Assembly: GCA_945870225.1 (NCBI GenBank) | Contig: CAMBRF010000003.1 | Location: 62,001 to 126,000, forward strand | Origin: PVC group bacterium | GTDB taxonomy: Bacteria > Verrucomicrobiota > Kiritimatiellia > CAIKKV01 > CAITUY01 | Direction: 5' to 3' | Length of the DNA stretch: 64,000 nucleotides | Shown: positions 50,669 through 58,456 of the stretch, piece after piece | Layout of the letters: every line of letters starts with the position of its first letter | Position numbering within the stretch: position 1 is the stretch's first letter | Made by a program: the position numbers and the translations under genes | Notes under the pieces: model-generated | Databases searched by the model: none | Told to the model about the DNA's origin: nothing | The model's input: the letters and a program-made list of their open reading frames with translations, nothing else

Positions 50669-51829
50669 TTACCTCTTGGCGCCTAACTCCTGACACAGGG
50701 ACAGGAGGAAATCCCGGTTATCGGCACAGATATAACGCATCACTCCGCCCATGCGGCTGAAGGTCTTGCAGTATCTCAAATAATAGGCGGGGTTATCCAT
50801 GGGGGGCTCACCGGACTTTTGCCAGTCCCACCGCGACTCAGCCAGATCCACCACCGCGATAAAATGCCGGTCGATTTTCCGGCCCGCCTGAATCTCGAGG
50901 TTCTGTGCCATCGAGAGCGCTTTTTCGAAAATCATCGGCGACATCACCGCCGAGCCCACCGACAGGTAAACGCCGTCCTGCAGCCCGCTGACCGATTGGG
51001 TGAAAGCGAGAAAATCACGCAATGCCGTCCGACCAAGAGCAGCTCCATGATTCATCGGATGATTATAGATAATGTCGTGACCGATCATGGGATGTCCGGT
51101 GAACGGGATATTCAGGCGGAAGGCCGCCGCCTGCGCACTGTATTTCTTGAATGGATGCGGAATCGCCATCCATCCCGGCTTGAGGCCAAACCGCCGGATC
51201 ACGCCCAGCAAATCAACCGCTGCGGCAACCCGCTCGAAATCTCCCTCGCCCTTCAGGGGAGAGGGTTGGGGTGAGGGTGCTTCTGACCGCGGCCTCCCAA
51301 CCTCAGCCACACACTTCATTAGCTCGTCATCACCCGGGATCGTGAGCCCCTCCCGTTCGATCATCCGGCCGACCGACTCACCGTACCCGAGGCCCTCATA
51401 CGCCCCCACAACGAGCGCCAGATTGATGTTGAAACCCGTCTCCTGCCAGATACCGAACTCACCGCGCGCCACGTTCCCCTTCACATCCTCACTACTGGCC
51501 CCTTGAAAAGCGAATTCCCAGTCATGGATAATTCCCGCCCCATTGGTCGCCAGATGCGTTACCCACCCCTCCTCCATCAGGCGGATCAAGACGGGGGCCA
51601 GTCCATTCTTGATCGTATGGGCGCCGAACGTCAGCACCACCGGCCGGCCAGCCTGGCGGGCAGCCCGAATGCGGGTAACACATTCACAGATTGTCTGCCT
51701 TGTATCCGGGGACAAATCTCTCGTCCGATCATTCGCGCCTACATGGTCGCGTTCGATGGACAATTTGTTATGACGAACAGTCAGCGGCTTGATCTGCAAT
51801 TGATGACGATCCAGTTGTGGGTATGACAT
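50669..51829 (-). CDS. Deoxyhypusine-synthase-like protein with a palindromic repeat insertion
   Basis: This 386-aa protein recalls the deoxyhypusine synthase fold. V-V-L-T-F-G-A-H-T-I-K-N-G-L and L-A-T-N-G-A-G-I-I-H-D-W-E correspond to its NAD-binding region. Bacteria lack eIF5A, so the true substrate is unknown; related bacterial proteins are often called DHS-like or homospermidine-type. Residues about 182-197 read A-P-S-P-Q-P-S-P-L-K-G-E-G and are coded by a palindromic repeat (51241-51285), an apparent in-frame insertion. It heads the sugar operon. Confidence 0.5.
   Translation of the reverse strand: MSYPQLDRHQLQIKPLTVRHNKLSIERDHVGANDRTRDLSPDTRQTICECVTRIRAARQAGRPVVLTFGAHTIKNGLAPVLIRLMEEGWVTHLATNGAGIIHDWEFAFQGASSEDVKGNVARGEFGIWQETGFNINLALVVGAYEGLGYGESVGRMIEREGLTIPGDDELMKCVAEVGRPRSEAPSPQPSPLKGEGDFERVAAAVDLLGVIRRFGLKPGWMAIPHPFKKYSAQAAAFRLNIPFTGHPMIGHDIIYNHPMNHGAALGRTALRDFLAFTQSVSGLQDGVYLSVGSAVMSPMIFEKALSMAQNLEIQAGRKIDRHFIAVVDLAESRWDWQKSGEPPMDNPAYYLRYCKTFSRMGGVMRYICADNRDFLLSLCQELGAKR
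51241..51285. repeat. In-frame palindromic repeat (CCCTC-type) inside the DHS-like gene
   Basis: CCCTCGCCC (51243-51251) pairs with GGGGAGAGGG (51256-51265), and GTTGGGGTGAGGG follows. This is the widely dispersed bacterial sequence whose translation reads P-S-P-Q-P-S-P-L-K-G-E-G. Here it is read in frame, adding about 15 residues to the protein. Confidence 0.8.
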
Positions 51830-51841
51830 GTTCTCTTTCTT

Positions 51842-52066
51842 TTAAATCTGCTCGATTTTAATTTCACATCCGGACTTCAGCCCGATCAAGTCAAAGTGTG
51901 CATCGCGGCACAACCAAACCAAGCGATGTTCGGAGGCAACCGTGGCCACCAATACATCGTCGCGCGGGACCGTAACGCCGCACTGTCGCAAGGACCGTTC
52001 GATATGAGCCGAACGTTCCCAAAATTCCGGCTGATCAACAATCTTCTTGAAGATGTTTCTAGTCAA
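51842..52066 (-). pseudogene. Truncated PIN-domain (VapC-like) toxin remnant
   Basis: This 74-codon ORF has only the C-terminal half of a PIN domain: G-V-T-V-P-R-D-D-V-L-V-A-T-V-A-S-E-H and C-R-D-A-H-F-D-L-I, the last two acidic clusters of the nuclease. The N-terminal L-D-T-N/D-xx motif is missing. The reading frame runs open upstream for about 20 codons (F-Y-S-I-V-L-T) into a family B palindrome at 52091, where similarity ends. A partner antitoxin is not seen. A stand-alone short PIN protein is a less likely reading. Confidence 0.6.
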
Positions 52067-52090
52067 TACAATAGAATAAAACCGTAAATC

Positions 52091-52122
52091 AAGACCGGGG
52101 TGAGGTCACCCCCGCTCCAGAA
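52091..52122. repeat. Palindromic element, family B copy
   Basis: Reads AAGACCGGGGTGAGGTCACC-type on the plus strand; the centre is GGTGA/TCACC and the arms extend to CTCCAGAA. It is the same family as 55182, 58369 and the half-copy at 26016, and the in-gene copy at 53501. It sits immediately beyond the broken 5' end of the PIN remnant. Confidence 0.75.
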
Positions 52123-52185
52123 AAGGTCTAATAACCTTCAACCTGCATTCTGTTTCTTCTCAGCAATTCTCATTATGCCGTTCTG

Positions 52186-52269
52186 AAGGTAGGGCGGCCA
52201 GTCCCTTGGCCGCCGTCTGCGCACCAATTTGACCGAAAACGGCGCGCAAGGGACTGCGCGCCCTACCTT
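52186..52269. repeat. 31-bp inverted repeat element
   Basis: The left arm (52186-52216) and the reverse complement of the right arm (52239-52269) match at 27 of 31 positions and begin AAGGTAGGGCG. The four mismatches are GGCC on the left opposite GCGC on the right, so each arm also contains its own small palindrome around AGTCCCTT. The loop is 22 nt. The arrangement looks like a small non-autonomous palindromic mobile element; no T run follows, so a terminator is less likely. The rest of 52067-52339 shows no gene. Confidence 0.75.
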
Positions 52270-52339
52270 GAAAATCCATCATGACGATAGCTGGTTGCCA
52301 CTACTGAATCCTTGACAATACCACCGTCGGATTCCAAGA

Positions 52340-55156
52340 ATGCCGCCCATGAATCTACGCACCAAGAAATGGTTATGGGTTTCCGGTTTATTCCTGTTTC
52401 TTTCCCTGCTGTCCGCCGCATCTTTCTGGGACGTCCTTTCGGACCCCGACCAGGTTCTGGCCTTCAACGACGGCAACATTGAATTTGCCCTATCACCCGC
52501 CTATCGCTTCCCTGACTGCTTGTTCAGCGCCTGGGACAACCAGTTCTTTTTGGGAACCGGCGGAGGGGCGGTTCCTTTGACCGTGACCGCCATCGGCGAA
52601 ACGGTGGGAGCCCTCTTCGCCCGCCGTGAGGGGCAGGCCCTTATTCTCGCCCTCTGTGGTCTGGCGCTCTACTGGACCATGCGGCAATACGGATTTGGAC
52701 GATCTTCATCAGCCTTGACGGCCGCCATCGGCATCTCAGCCGGCTGGTCCCATAATTTTGCCGTCACTGGACTGGCGGTCCGCCCCATTGCGCTGGCGTT
52801 TACGGCACTCGCGCTGGGCTTCGCGGAACGCGGCCGACAAACGCACGGCTGGCTGGCCTACGCCATCGCGGGGGCGTGCCTGGGCCTGGCGATTTCCGAG
52901 GTGCCCGACGTGGGAGCCATTCTCGCCATCGCCTCAGCCGTTGTTTTCTGGTGGACGCATGTGACGGGAACGGGAGGGCGCGCATGCTGCGCGCCGCGGA
53001 CGGCGACACGCCGTCCCTCCCACGATGACGCCCCTGCATGGGCAGGAGAACTTGCCCCGGCCGAACTTAGCCCCGAGTCTGCCGTCTCAGGTCTTCATGC
53101 CATGGCCCGCCGTCTGCCGTCGGTCTTCCTCCGATTCGCCCTCTATGTCGCGTTCAGCGTTCTTCTAGCCTGGCAAATGATCAGCGTGATGTTCGCCACC
53201 CAAATTCAGGGCGTCACCCAGGGGGTCGGGGAAAGCCCCGAAGCCCGATATGCATGGGCTACTCAGTGGAGCATTCCTCCTGCCGAAAGCTGGAACATCG
53301 TCTCGGGAAATTACTTTGGAAGTTCCATGCGTTCGGAAACATCACCCTACTGGGGCCGACTGGGTCGTAGCGAGGGATGGGAGCAGACCAAACCAGGAAC
53401 CAGAAACTTCAGCATGACAGGATGGCACCTGGGCACTGTAGCCTGCATTTTATTGCTCGGCCTGTTTGTCTTCACGTTGCGCGGGGGGTTTAAAAACGCC
53501 AACTGGAGCCGGGGCGAGGTCTCCCCTGTTCAAACGCCCTATCCCTTTGCCCATCCAAAAGCGTTCACCTTGATGATCTTCCTGGGTTGTGCCTTCTCCA
53601 TGATGCTCATGTGGGGCAAGTACTTCCCGCTTTACAGACTTTTCTGGTCGTTGCCCTATATCAATACCATCCGCAACCCCGAAAAATGGAACGGGCCTTT
53701 CACCCTCTTTGCCATTCTCGGAATCGCCTTCATCCTGGACCTTCTATTCCGCAGTCTGGCCGGAAAAAAAACCGCGGCCGGTTCATGGCTGACAGGAGAC
53801 AACAATGAAGAACCATCAACCCTAACACAGGCTTTCTCTTCTTCCCTCTTCTGGTCCGGCATTGGGATGGCAATGCTTGCTTTGCTGATTCTTTTGGGAA
53901 CGGCTGCCAATCAAACCTCGTTTCTTGAAAAGCTGACCAGCGAGGGCTATGGAGCGGGAGCGGGGATTGCCTATGACAATGCCATGGCCGCCTGTGTAAA
54001 GGTTCTTATTATCAGCGGACTGTTTTCGGCTCTTGTGGTGTTTTTTTTCAGGGCCCGGCCTGCCCATAAAAACGTCCAGGCCCGGACCAAGAAAGCACTG
54101 AAAGGCAAGTCCAGCCCTCCCGATTCATCTGCCCGTCTTTCAACGTCGACGATCACCTGTTTATTGGCCGTCCTGGCCATCCTCGCCCTTGGCGACCTTT
54201 TCTCGGACAACCGGCCCTATGTGGCAGGGCACAAATACAAACAATCCCTGGCGCCTAACCCTCTGACCGATTTTCTCGACACCCACACCACCGGAGGCCG
54301 ACTGAAATTGATGCCGCCCCAACATCCGCTACTCAACAACTTGAGGATGACTCAATTGCAGGTCAAGGGATACGACCTCTTTGACCCCGTCAGTGTCTCG
54401 CGGATGCCGGCTGACTACGATGCGTTCTTCAAATCCATGGAGAAGAAACCCCTTCGTCTTTGGGAACTTGGATCCATCAGGTATTTTCTTACTCTTCCCG
54501 GTGCAGTCGACGAGTTGAACAAAACGGATGGCAGGCGCGGCCGGTTTGTCGAACGGCTGGCTCTCGGGGTGGGCGTGGTCAACAACACCTATGTGCCAAC
54601 TCTTTCAGCCCCGGCCAATCAACGCTATCTCCGCGTGGTTGAGTTTACGGGCGCCATGCCGAAGTATCGTCTCGTCACCAATATCACCACCGTCGCCGAC
54701 ACGCCAGCAGGCAATGAGAACGTTCTAAAACAACTGGCAGACTCAAGTTTTGAGCCATCTTTGGAGATAATCCTCCAATCACCAATCACCAATCTCCAGT
54801 CACCCATCCCCCCCTCCCCCTCGCCCCCCTCTTCTATCACAGTCCTCCGTGAGACCCCGATGGAGGTGCGCCTGCACGTCACAGCGAACCAGCCCTGTGT
54901 CTTGGTACGTTCAACCAAATACGACCCCAACTGGATGGCGGTTCTGGACAACCAGCCTATTCCGCTTCTCCGAGCCAACTATCTCTTTCAAGCCGTTCAG
55001 GTTCCGGGAGGAAGCCATGAAATTGCACTCTCATATCGTCCCAGCCTCAAGGCCTTGAAGGTATCAGTCACCACCCGGATTGCCTTGATTCTTATGCTGG
55101 TTATCTGGGGCTTGAAGGAGAAGTTCTGGGGTGCAAAGCACATGGAGCCGGCCTGA
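52340..55156 (+). CDS. Large YfhO-like multi-pass membrane protein
   Basis: This is a 938-aa membrane protein with about 12-14 helices and a C-terminal soluble domain. The arrangement resembles the YfhO/glycosyltransferase-C family of polyprenyl-phosphate-sugar transferases. The late L-V-R-S-T-K-Y-D-P-N-W-M-A and L-S-Y-R-P-S-L-K segments are of the YfhO C-terminal type. It contains at least three unusual inserts: family A (residues about 211-228), family B (388-398) and a proline-rich low-complexity tract (811-834). Function in surface glycan or lipoprotein decoration is inferred from neighbours. Confidence 0.65.
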   Translation: MPPMNLRTKKWLWVSGLFLFLSLLSAASFWDVLSDPDQVLAFNDGNIEFALSPAYRFPDCLFSAWDNQFFLGTGGGAVPLTVTAIGETVGALFARREGQALILALCGLALYWTMRQYGFGRSSSALTAAIGISAGWSHNFAVTGLAVRPIALAFTALALGFAERGRQTHGWLAYAIAGACLGLAISEVPDVGAILAIASAVVFWWTHVTGTGGRACCAPRTATRRPSHDDAPAWAGELAPAELSPESAVSGLHAMARRLPSVFLRFALYVAFSVLLAWQMISVMFATQIQGVTQGVGESPEARYAWATQWSIPPAESWNIVSGNYFGSSMRSETSPYWGRLGRSEGWEQTKPGTRNFSMTGWHLGTVACILLLGLFVFTLRGGFKNANWSRGEVSPVQTPYPFAHPKAFTLMIFLGCAFSMMLMWGKYFPLYRLFWSLPYINTIRNPEKWNGPFTLFAILGIAFILDLLFRSLAGKKTAAGSWLTGDNNEEPSTLTQAFSSSLFWSGIGMAMLALLILLGTAANQTSFLEKLTSEGYGAGAGIAYDNAMAACVKVLIISGLFSALVVFFFRARPAHKNVQARTKKALKGKSSPPDSSARLSTSTITCLLAVLAILALGDLFSDNRPYVAGHKYKQSLAPNPLTDFLDTHTTGGRLKLMPPQHPLLNNLRMTQLQVKGYDLFDPVSVSRMPADYDAFFKSMEKKPLRLWELGSIRYFLTLPGAVDELNKTDGRRGRFVERLALGVGVVNNTYVPTLSAPANQRYLRVVEFTGAMPKYRLVTNITTVADTPAGNENVLKQLADSSFEPSLEIILQSPITNLQSPIPPSPSPPSSITVLRETPMEVRLHVTANQPCVLVRSTKYDPNWMAVLDNQPIPLLRANYLFQAVQVPGGSHEIALSYRPSLKALKVSVTTRIALILMLVIWGLKEKFWGAKHMEPA
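52972..53021. repeat. Palindromic element, family A, in-gene copy
   Basis: This 50-nt copy, 46/50 identical to 21276-21325, has outer GGGAGGG/CCCTCCC arms, an inner CGCGCATGCTGCGCG and GGACGGCG-ACA-CGCCGTCC. It is read in frame inside the YfhO-like gene as G-R-A-C-C-A-P-R-T-A-T-R-R-P-S, a Cys/Arg-rich insert in an extramembrane loop. Confidence 0.85.
53501..53531. repeat. Palindromic element, family B, in-gene copy
   Basis: AACTGGAGCCGGGGCGAGGT and TCTCCCCTGTT correspond to family B with an inverted centre. It is read in frame in the YfhO-like gene as N-W-S-R-G-E-V-S-P-V-Q, lying just after a membrane helix. Confidence 0.65.
54772..54837. repeat. CACCAAT/C-rich low-complexity tract in the YfhO-like gene
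   Basis: Repeated CACCAATC units pass into a run of C and CCCCCTC blocks. It is read as S-P-I-T-N-L-Q-S-P-I-P-P-S-P-S-P-P-S-S. It divides the protein's C-terminal domain and is unlike the surrounding codon use. Confidence 0.7.
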
Positions 55157-55181
55157 CCCAAGGCCGGTATGCACGCAAAGA

Positions 55182-55212
55182 AAGATCGGGGAGAGGTCAC
55201 CCCGGCTCCAAA
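55182..55212. repeat. Palindromic element, family B copy
   Basis: In the 91-nt gap after the YfhO-like gene: AAGATCGGGGAGAGGTCACC continuing CCGGCTCCA. Same orientation as the copy at 52091 and opposite to that at 58369. It precedes the methyltransferase ribosome-binding site by about 25 nt. Confidence 0.75.
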
Positions 55213-55247
55213 AACGGTAAATCGCGAAAGAAACAGGAAAACCAATA

Positions 55248-56084
55248 ATGCCCCCATCAACACACAACACCACCGCACTCACCCGAGACAAGTTCAACGC
55301 GGATATCCAGGCCTTCTTGCGCACTCTGGAAGAAGTCATCCAAACGACTCCTCATGCCTGCCCGTTTCTTGAGAGCACCGTGGGTTCGGTTCTTTCCCTT
55401 CGCTACCACGACCGCATCTATCTCGATCTTTGCGCCTTCTCTCAGCACCTCACGCCGGGATCAAGAGTCCTTGATCTCGGCACCGGCTCAGGAATCCTCG
55501 GTTATCTGCTCGCGGCACAAGGACACTCGGTGGAAGCTATTGATATCGATGATTTCAACGAAGTTCAATCCGTTCACTCACAAATGGGTTCAGAACAACA
55601 AATCCTTTGGAAAGCTCTCGCAACACGCCGAACTGGAATCCGTTTCCAGCACTATTTCAACAGTATAATCCCTTTCGACGCCTCAACCTTTGACGCCGTG
55701 ATCGCCTACGGCGTCATCGAGCATATTCCGGAGAGCGTTCTTCCCGGGGTCATGAAGGACGTCGCCCGCGTCACCAAGCCGGGTGGCAAACTCATGATTT
55801 CCTACTTACCGAGAAAATGGGCACTTCTGGAGATCGTGCTTGGCATGATGGGTCGTCTGCACCATTTGCGCCGTTGGGGCGATGGCGAACTGCGCCGGTT
55901 TCTGAACGATTTCGGCTACGATATCGTCCTTCTGGAACGAATCATTTTTGCTCCCCAGTTCCCGGCGTCATCGACCAACAGGTACAAAGCCATTCTGGAT
56001 GCCATCGACCTGCTGGCCAAGATTCCGCCATTTTCGTTCTTTGCCCGCGACCTCATGGGGGTCGCCCGGAAAAGAGAAAATTGA
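55248..56084 (+). CDS. Class I SAM-dependent methyltransferase
   Basis: This 278-aa protein has the SAM site V-L-D-L-G-T-G-S-G-I-L-G, the acidic E-A-I-D-I-D loop and F-D-A-V-I-A-Y-G-V-I-E-H-I-P of motif IV/V. A T-K-P-G-G-K-L-M-I-S-Y strand follows. It belongs to the family-11/UbiE-type small-molecule methyltransferases; the acceptor, perhaps a sugar, is unknown. AGGA lies 9 nt before the ATG. Confidence 0.85.
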   Translation: MPPSTHNTTALTRDKFNADIQAFLRTLEEVIQTTPHACPFLESTVGSVLSLRYHDRIYLDLCAFSQHLTPGSRVLDLGTGSGILGYLLAAQGHSVEAIDIDDFNEVQSVHSQMGSEQQILWKALATRRTGIRFQHYFNSIIPFDASTFDAVIAYGVIEHIPESVLPGVMKDVARVTKPGGKLMISYLPRKWALLEIVLGMMGRLHHLRRWGDGELRRFLNDFGYDIVLLERIIFAPQFPASSTNRYKAILDAIDLLAKIPPFSFFARDLMGVARKREN

Positions 56085-56136
56085 ACCCCTAGTGTCCTGT
56101 AAGACAAAACATTTTATAAAGAATGGGGAGTTTGAA

Positions 56137-56314
56137 CAGAAGCCCGCAAAGATCGCAAAGAAGATGGATTTAAACACTTATTGAGGAAATCAGGAAAAGT
56201 CAGATAATGTTTACTTCAATGTAAAAAGCATCATGGCGGAATTATTATTCGGGAGTTCCCGAACAATAATTCTGCCATTTTATTTTGATTCTTCGCGGCC
56301 TTTGCGAGCTTCTG
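56137..56314. repeat. Nested inverted repeats with a terminator-like core
   Basis: An outer pair of 26-nt arms (56137-56162 and 56289-56314) matches at about 22 positions (CAGAAGC-CGCAAAG...). It encloses a 22-nt palindrome ATGGCGGAATTATTATTCGG (56233-56254) with TCCCGAACAATAATTCTGCC (56257-56278), which is followed by TTTTATTTT. The core stem plus T tract could terminate the methyltransferase transcript. The remainder of 56085-56363 holds no gene. Confidence 0.7.
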
Positions 56315-56363
56315 TTGAAATCCGGATTTCCTGAATTTCTTAAATTAGTGGTGAACTCCAGCG

Positions 56364-57392
56364 TTACTTCAACAGCAACTCTTCCGGGATCTCACCTACC
56401 CACTTCCAGAGCTTACGGAAACCCTCTTCGATCCCAACCTTGGGCCGCCAGCCGAAATCCCGCAACGCCTTGCCGTTGTCGCTGACAAATATCGGCTGAT
56501 CGCCGGGTCGCCAGTCAGCCTGCCGGATGGGCGGCAGTTTCCCGCACAACTCCACCAGCCTCGGTTGAAGTTCTTTCCAGATCGAAAGGGAATTCTCCGG
56601 TCCGCCGCCGATGTTATAGACCTGTCCCACCGTCACATCGATATGCGAGGCCGCGGCATCGTAGGCGGCCGTCAAGTCATCAATCCACAAAATATCGCGC
56701 ACCTGTTTCCCGTTACCATAGACGACGATCGGTCGGCCCATCCGGGCGGCAATAAAGAAATGGGCAATCCACCCCTGATCTTCGACCCCGAACTGCCGCT
56801 TGCCATAGATACAGGACTGACGGAACACAACGGTCTTGAGCCCATACATGCGGGCATAGTCCCGTACATACTGGTCCGCGCACCCCTTAGAGCAACCATA
56901 CGGCGAATGAAAATCCAACGGCTGTAGTTCCGAGACCCCAGCTGGTAACGTGGCAAAGCGATACCGCTGCTCGTCCTCGGCCACCGGGACATCCTCCATG
57001 CCGCCATAGACCTTATTCGTAGATGAATAGAAGAAGACCGCCTCAGGAGCTTTCTCCCTCAACGCCTCCAGGACATTGAATGTGCCCGCCGCGTTGATTT
57101 CGAAATCCTCCCTCGGATTCACCACCGAGGTTGTCACCGCCACCTGGGCCGCAAAATGGTACACCCGATCGAATGTCCCGGCGAAAACACTTCTCACCGC
57201 TTCAGAGTTCCGGATATCGCCGCTTACAAACGTGACCTGACGAGGGAATCTATCCTGTAACCATTGAAGATTAAGGGCTGTCCCCTTCCTGGAAAGGTTG
57301 TCAAAGACGATCACCTGATCGCCCCGGCCCAGATGGCAATCAGCCACATTGCAGCCAATGAATCCCGCCCCGCCAGTGATAAGAACTCTCAT
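56364..57392 (-). CDS. NAD-dependent SDR epimerase (CDP-tyvelose 2-epimerase-like)
   Basis: This 342-aa extended SDR has G-G-A-G-F-I-G-C-N near the N-terminus, Y-S-S-T-N-K-V-Y-G, and the catalytic Y-x3-K as Y-G-C-S-K. R-Q-S-C-I-Y-G-K-R-Q-F-G-x-E-D-Q-G-W is closest to the CDP-paratose/tyvelose 2-epimerases that make 3,6-dideoxyhexoses. GDP/UDP-sugar substrates remain possible. The ATG at 57392 follows AAAGG by 9 nt. It converges with the methyltransferase. Confidence 0.85.
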   Translation of the reverse strand: MRVLITGGAGFIGCNVADCHLGRGDQVIVFDNLSRKGTALNLQWLQDRFPRQVTFVSGDIRNSEAVRSVFAGTFDRVYHFAAQVAVTTSVVNPREDFEINAAGTFNVLEALREKAPEAVFFYSSTNKVYGGMEDVPVAEDEQRYRFATLPAGVSELQPLDFHSPYGCSKGCADQYVRDYARMYGLKTVVFRQSCIYGKRQFGVEDQGWIAHFFIAARMGRPIVVYGNGKQVRDILWIDDLTAAYDAAASHIDVTVGQVYNIGGGPENSLSIWKELQPRLVELCGKLPPIRQADWRPGDQPIFVSDNGKALRDFGWRPKVGIEEGFRKLWKWVGEIPEELLLK

Positions 57393-57450
57393 AAAAGGCA
57401 ACCTTTCTCACGTCTGCGCACAAGAGCCAGAAAACGAGGTTGTCGACACT

Positions 57451-57476
57451 GTAGCACCGATCTGTGATCGGCTCTC
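57451..57476. repeat. CCGATC-TGT-GATCGG hairpin element
   Basis: CACCGATC-TGT-GATCGGCTC is a short, perfect hairpin in the 276-nt divergent gap upstream of the epimerase and pentapeptide genes. It resembles dispersed small palindromes; no second copy was noticed in this window. Confidence 0.55.
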
Positions 57477-57596
57477 TTCCATGGCCCCGACTTAACAAAA
57501 CCAAACTACCACTTCAGAACGTCGTTGACAACGAATCTCCCCTTGTGGAGAGTGTCACGGGCTTGTACAAGTTCTGCAGGAGATGAAAACACTTCA

Positions 57597-57637
57597 TAAT
57601 CGTAATCTTAATCTTAATCGTAATCCTGATCTTGATA
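57597..57637. repeat. Degenerate TAATCG/TAATCT tandem repeat
   Basis: About seven hexamer units of the form TAATC[GT] or TGATCT run between 57597 and 57637, 32 nt ahead of the pentapeptide gene. Hexamer slippage could alter spacing. The rest of the gap contains the hairpin at 57451 and no gene. Confidence 0.65.
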
Positions 57638-57668
57638 TACCCTCCAAAGGCCGCAACGCAGGTACAGA

Positions 57669-58304
57669 ATGAGACTTGTCGCAGTTGTTTTTTTTCTAAT
57701 GTTAGGGGCCTGGGCGACAACATCGCTGGCTTACGACAAAGCTGATCTCGCACGTTTCCTCGCCACCCGGGAGTGCGAGGGTGGCGATCTTTCCGGCAGC
57801 AAGCTTTGGACCAACGACCTGCACGGCGCACGTCTCCGTGGTGCCAATTTAAGAGGGATCGACTGGCGTGGCAGCAATCTGGCGGGAGCTGATTTATCCT
57901 CAGCACAAGCTGAGAAAGCCAATCTCTCAACCTGCAATCTACGGAACGCCAACCTGAGCAAAGCCAAACTCAGCAAGGCTGTTCTCTTCAACGCCGACCT
58001 TCGGAACGCCAATTTTTCTGACGCCATCATGCACAAGGTGGATATTTACAGGATGTTCGCTTTCGATGACGACCGCAGCATGGTGTATAAATACATCTCC
58101 ATGAACAACACAGCCGATCTCTCAGGTGCCGATCTCTCCCGGGCTATTTTGACCCAAGCCTACCTGCGGGGCGCCAATTTTCGCGGGGCAAAACTCCGTG
58201 ATGCAGATCTCAGGAAGGCGAATCTGGAACGTGCCATTCTGAGCGAAGCCGACATGACGGGCGCAAAGCTCGAAGGCGCCAAAATGCAGGATACAGAGAG
58301 ATAA
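57669..58304 (+). CDS. Secreted pentapeptide-repeat protein
   Basis: This 211-aa protein has a signal peptide (about residues 1-21). The repeats read A-[DN]-L-xx, for example G-A-N-L-R-G-I-D-W-R, G-A-D-L-S-S-A and N-A-N-L-S-K-A. They run in two blocks separated by a non-repetitive stretch (about residues 125-150) with D-I-Y-R-M-F. These form a right-handed quadrilateral helix. AGGT lies 6 nt before the ATG. Export distinguishes it from cytoplasmic gyrase-protecting homologues; role unknown. Confidence 0.85.
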   Translation: MRLVAVVFFLMLGAWATTSLAYDKADLARFLATRECEGGDLSGSKLWTNDLHGARLRGANLRGIDWRGSNLAGADLSSAQAEKANLSTCNLRNANLSKAKLSKAVLFNADLRNANFSDAIMHKVDIYRMFAFDDDRSMVYKYISMNNTADLSGADLSRAILTQAYLRGANFRGAKLRDADLRKANLERAILSEADMTGAKLEGAKMQDTER

Positions 58305-58368
58305 ACTAGGAAAGAACCATGGGCTGCTGGACCTTTTTCAGATAAACACAGACGTATTTGACTATTTC

Positions 58369-58400
58369 TTCTGGAGCCGGGGTGACCTCACCCCGGTCTT
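58369..58400. repeat. Palindromic element, family B copy
   Basis: TTCTGGAGCCGGGGTGACCT continues CACCCCGGTCTT. This is the best-preserved copy, with nine-base arms CCGGGGTGA/TCACCCCGG around CC. It lies upstream of the 604-aa membrane protein start in a 152-nt gap without a gene. Confidence 0.8.
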
Positions 58401-58456
58401 CCGTCCGGATGAACCTCTGATTGCCTAACAGTCTACAACCTAATCCCCTCTTCAAA

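Noticed and set aside
55169-55372. 67-aa plus-strand ORF beginning in the gap before the methyltransferase
   Set aside because: It runs through a palindrome into the methyltransferase in another frame and has no ribosome-binding site.
51241-58400. CRISPR array
   Set aside because: Repeats are palindromic, in both orientations, irregularly spaced and not separated by uniform spacers; no cas genes.
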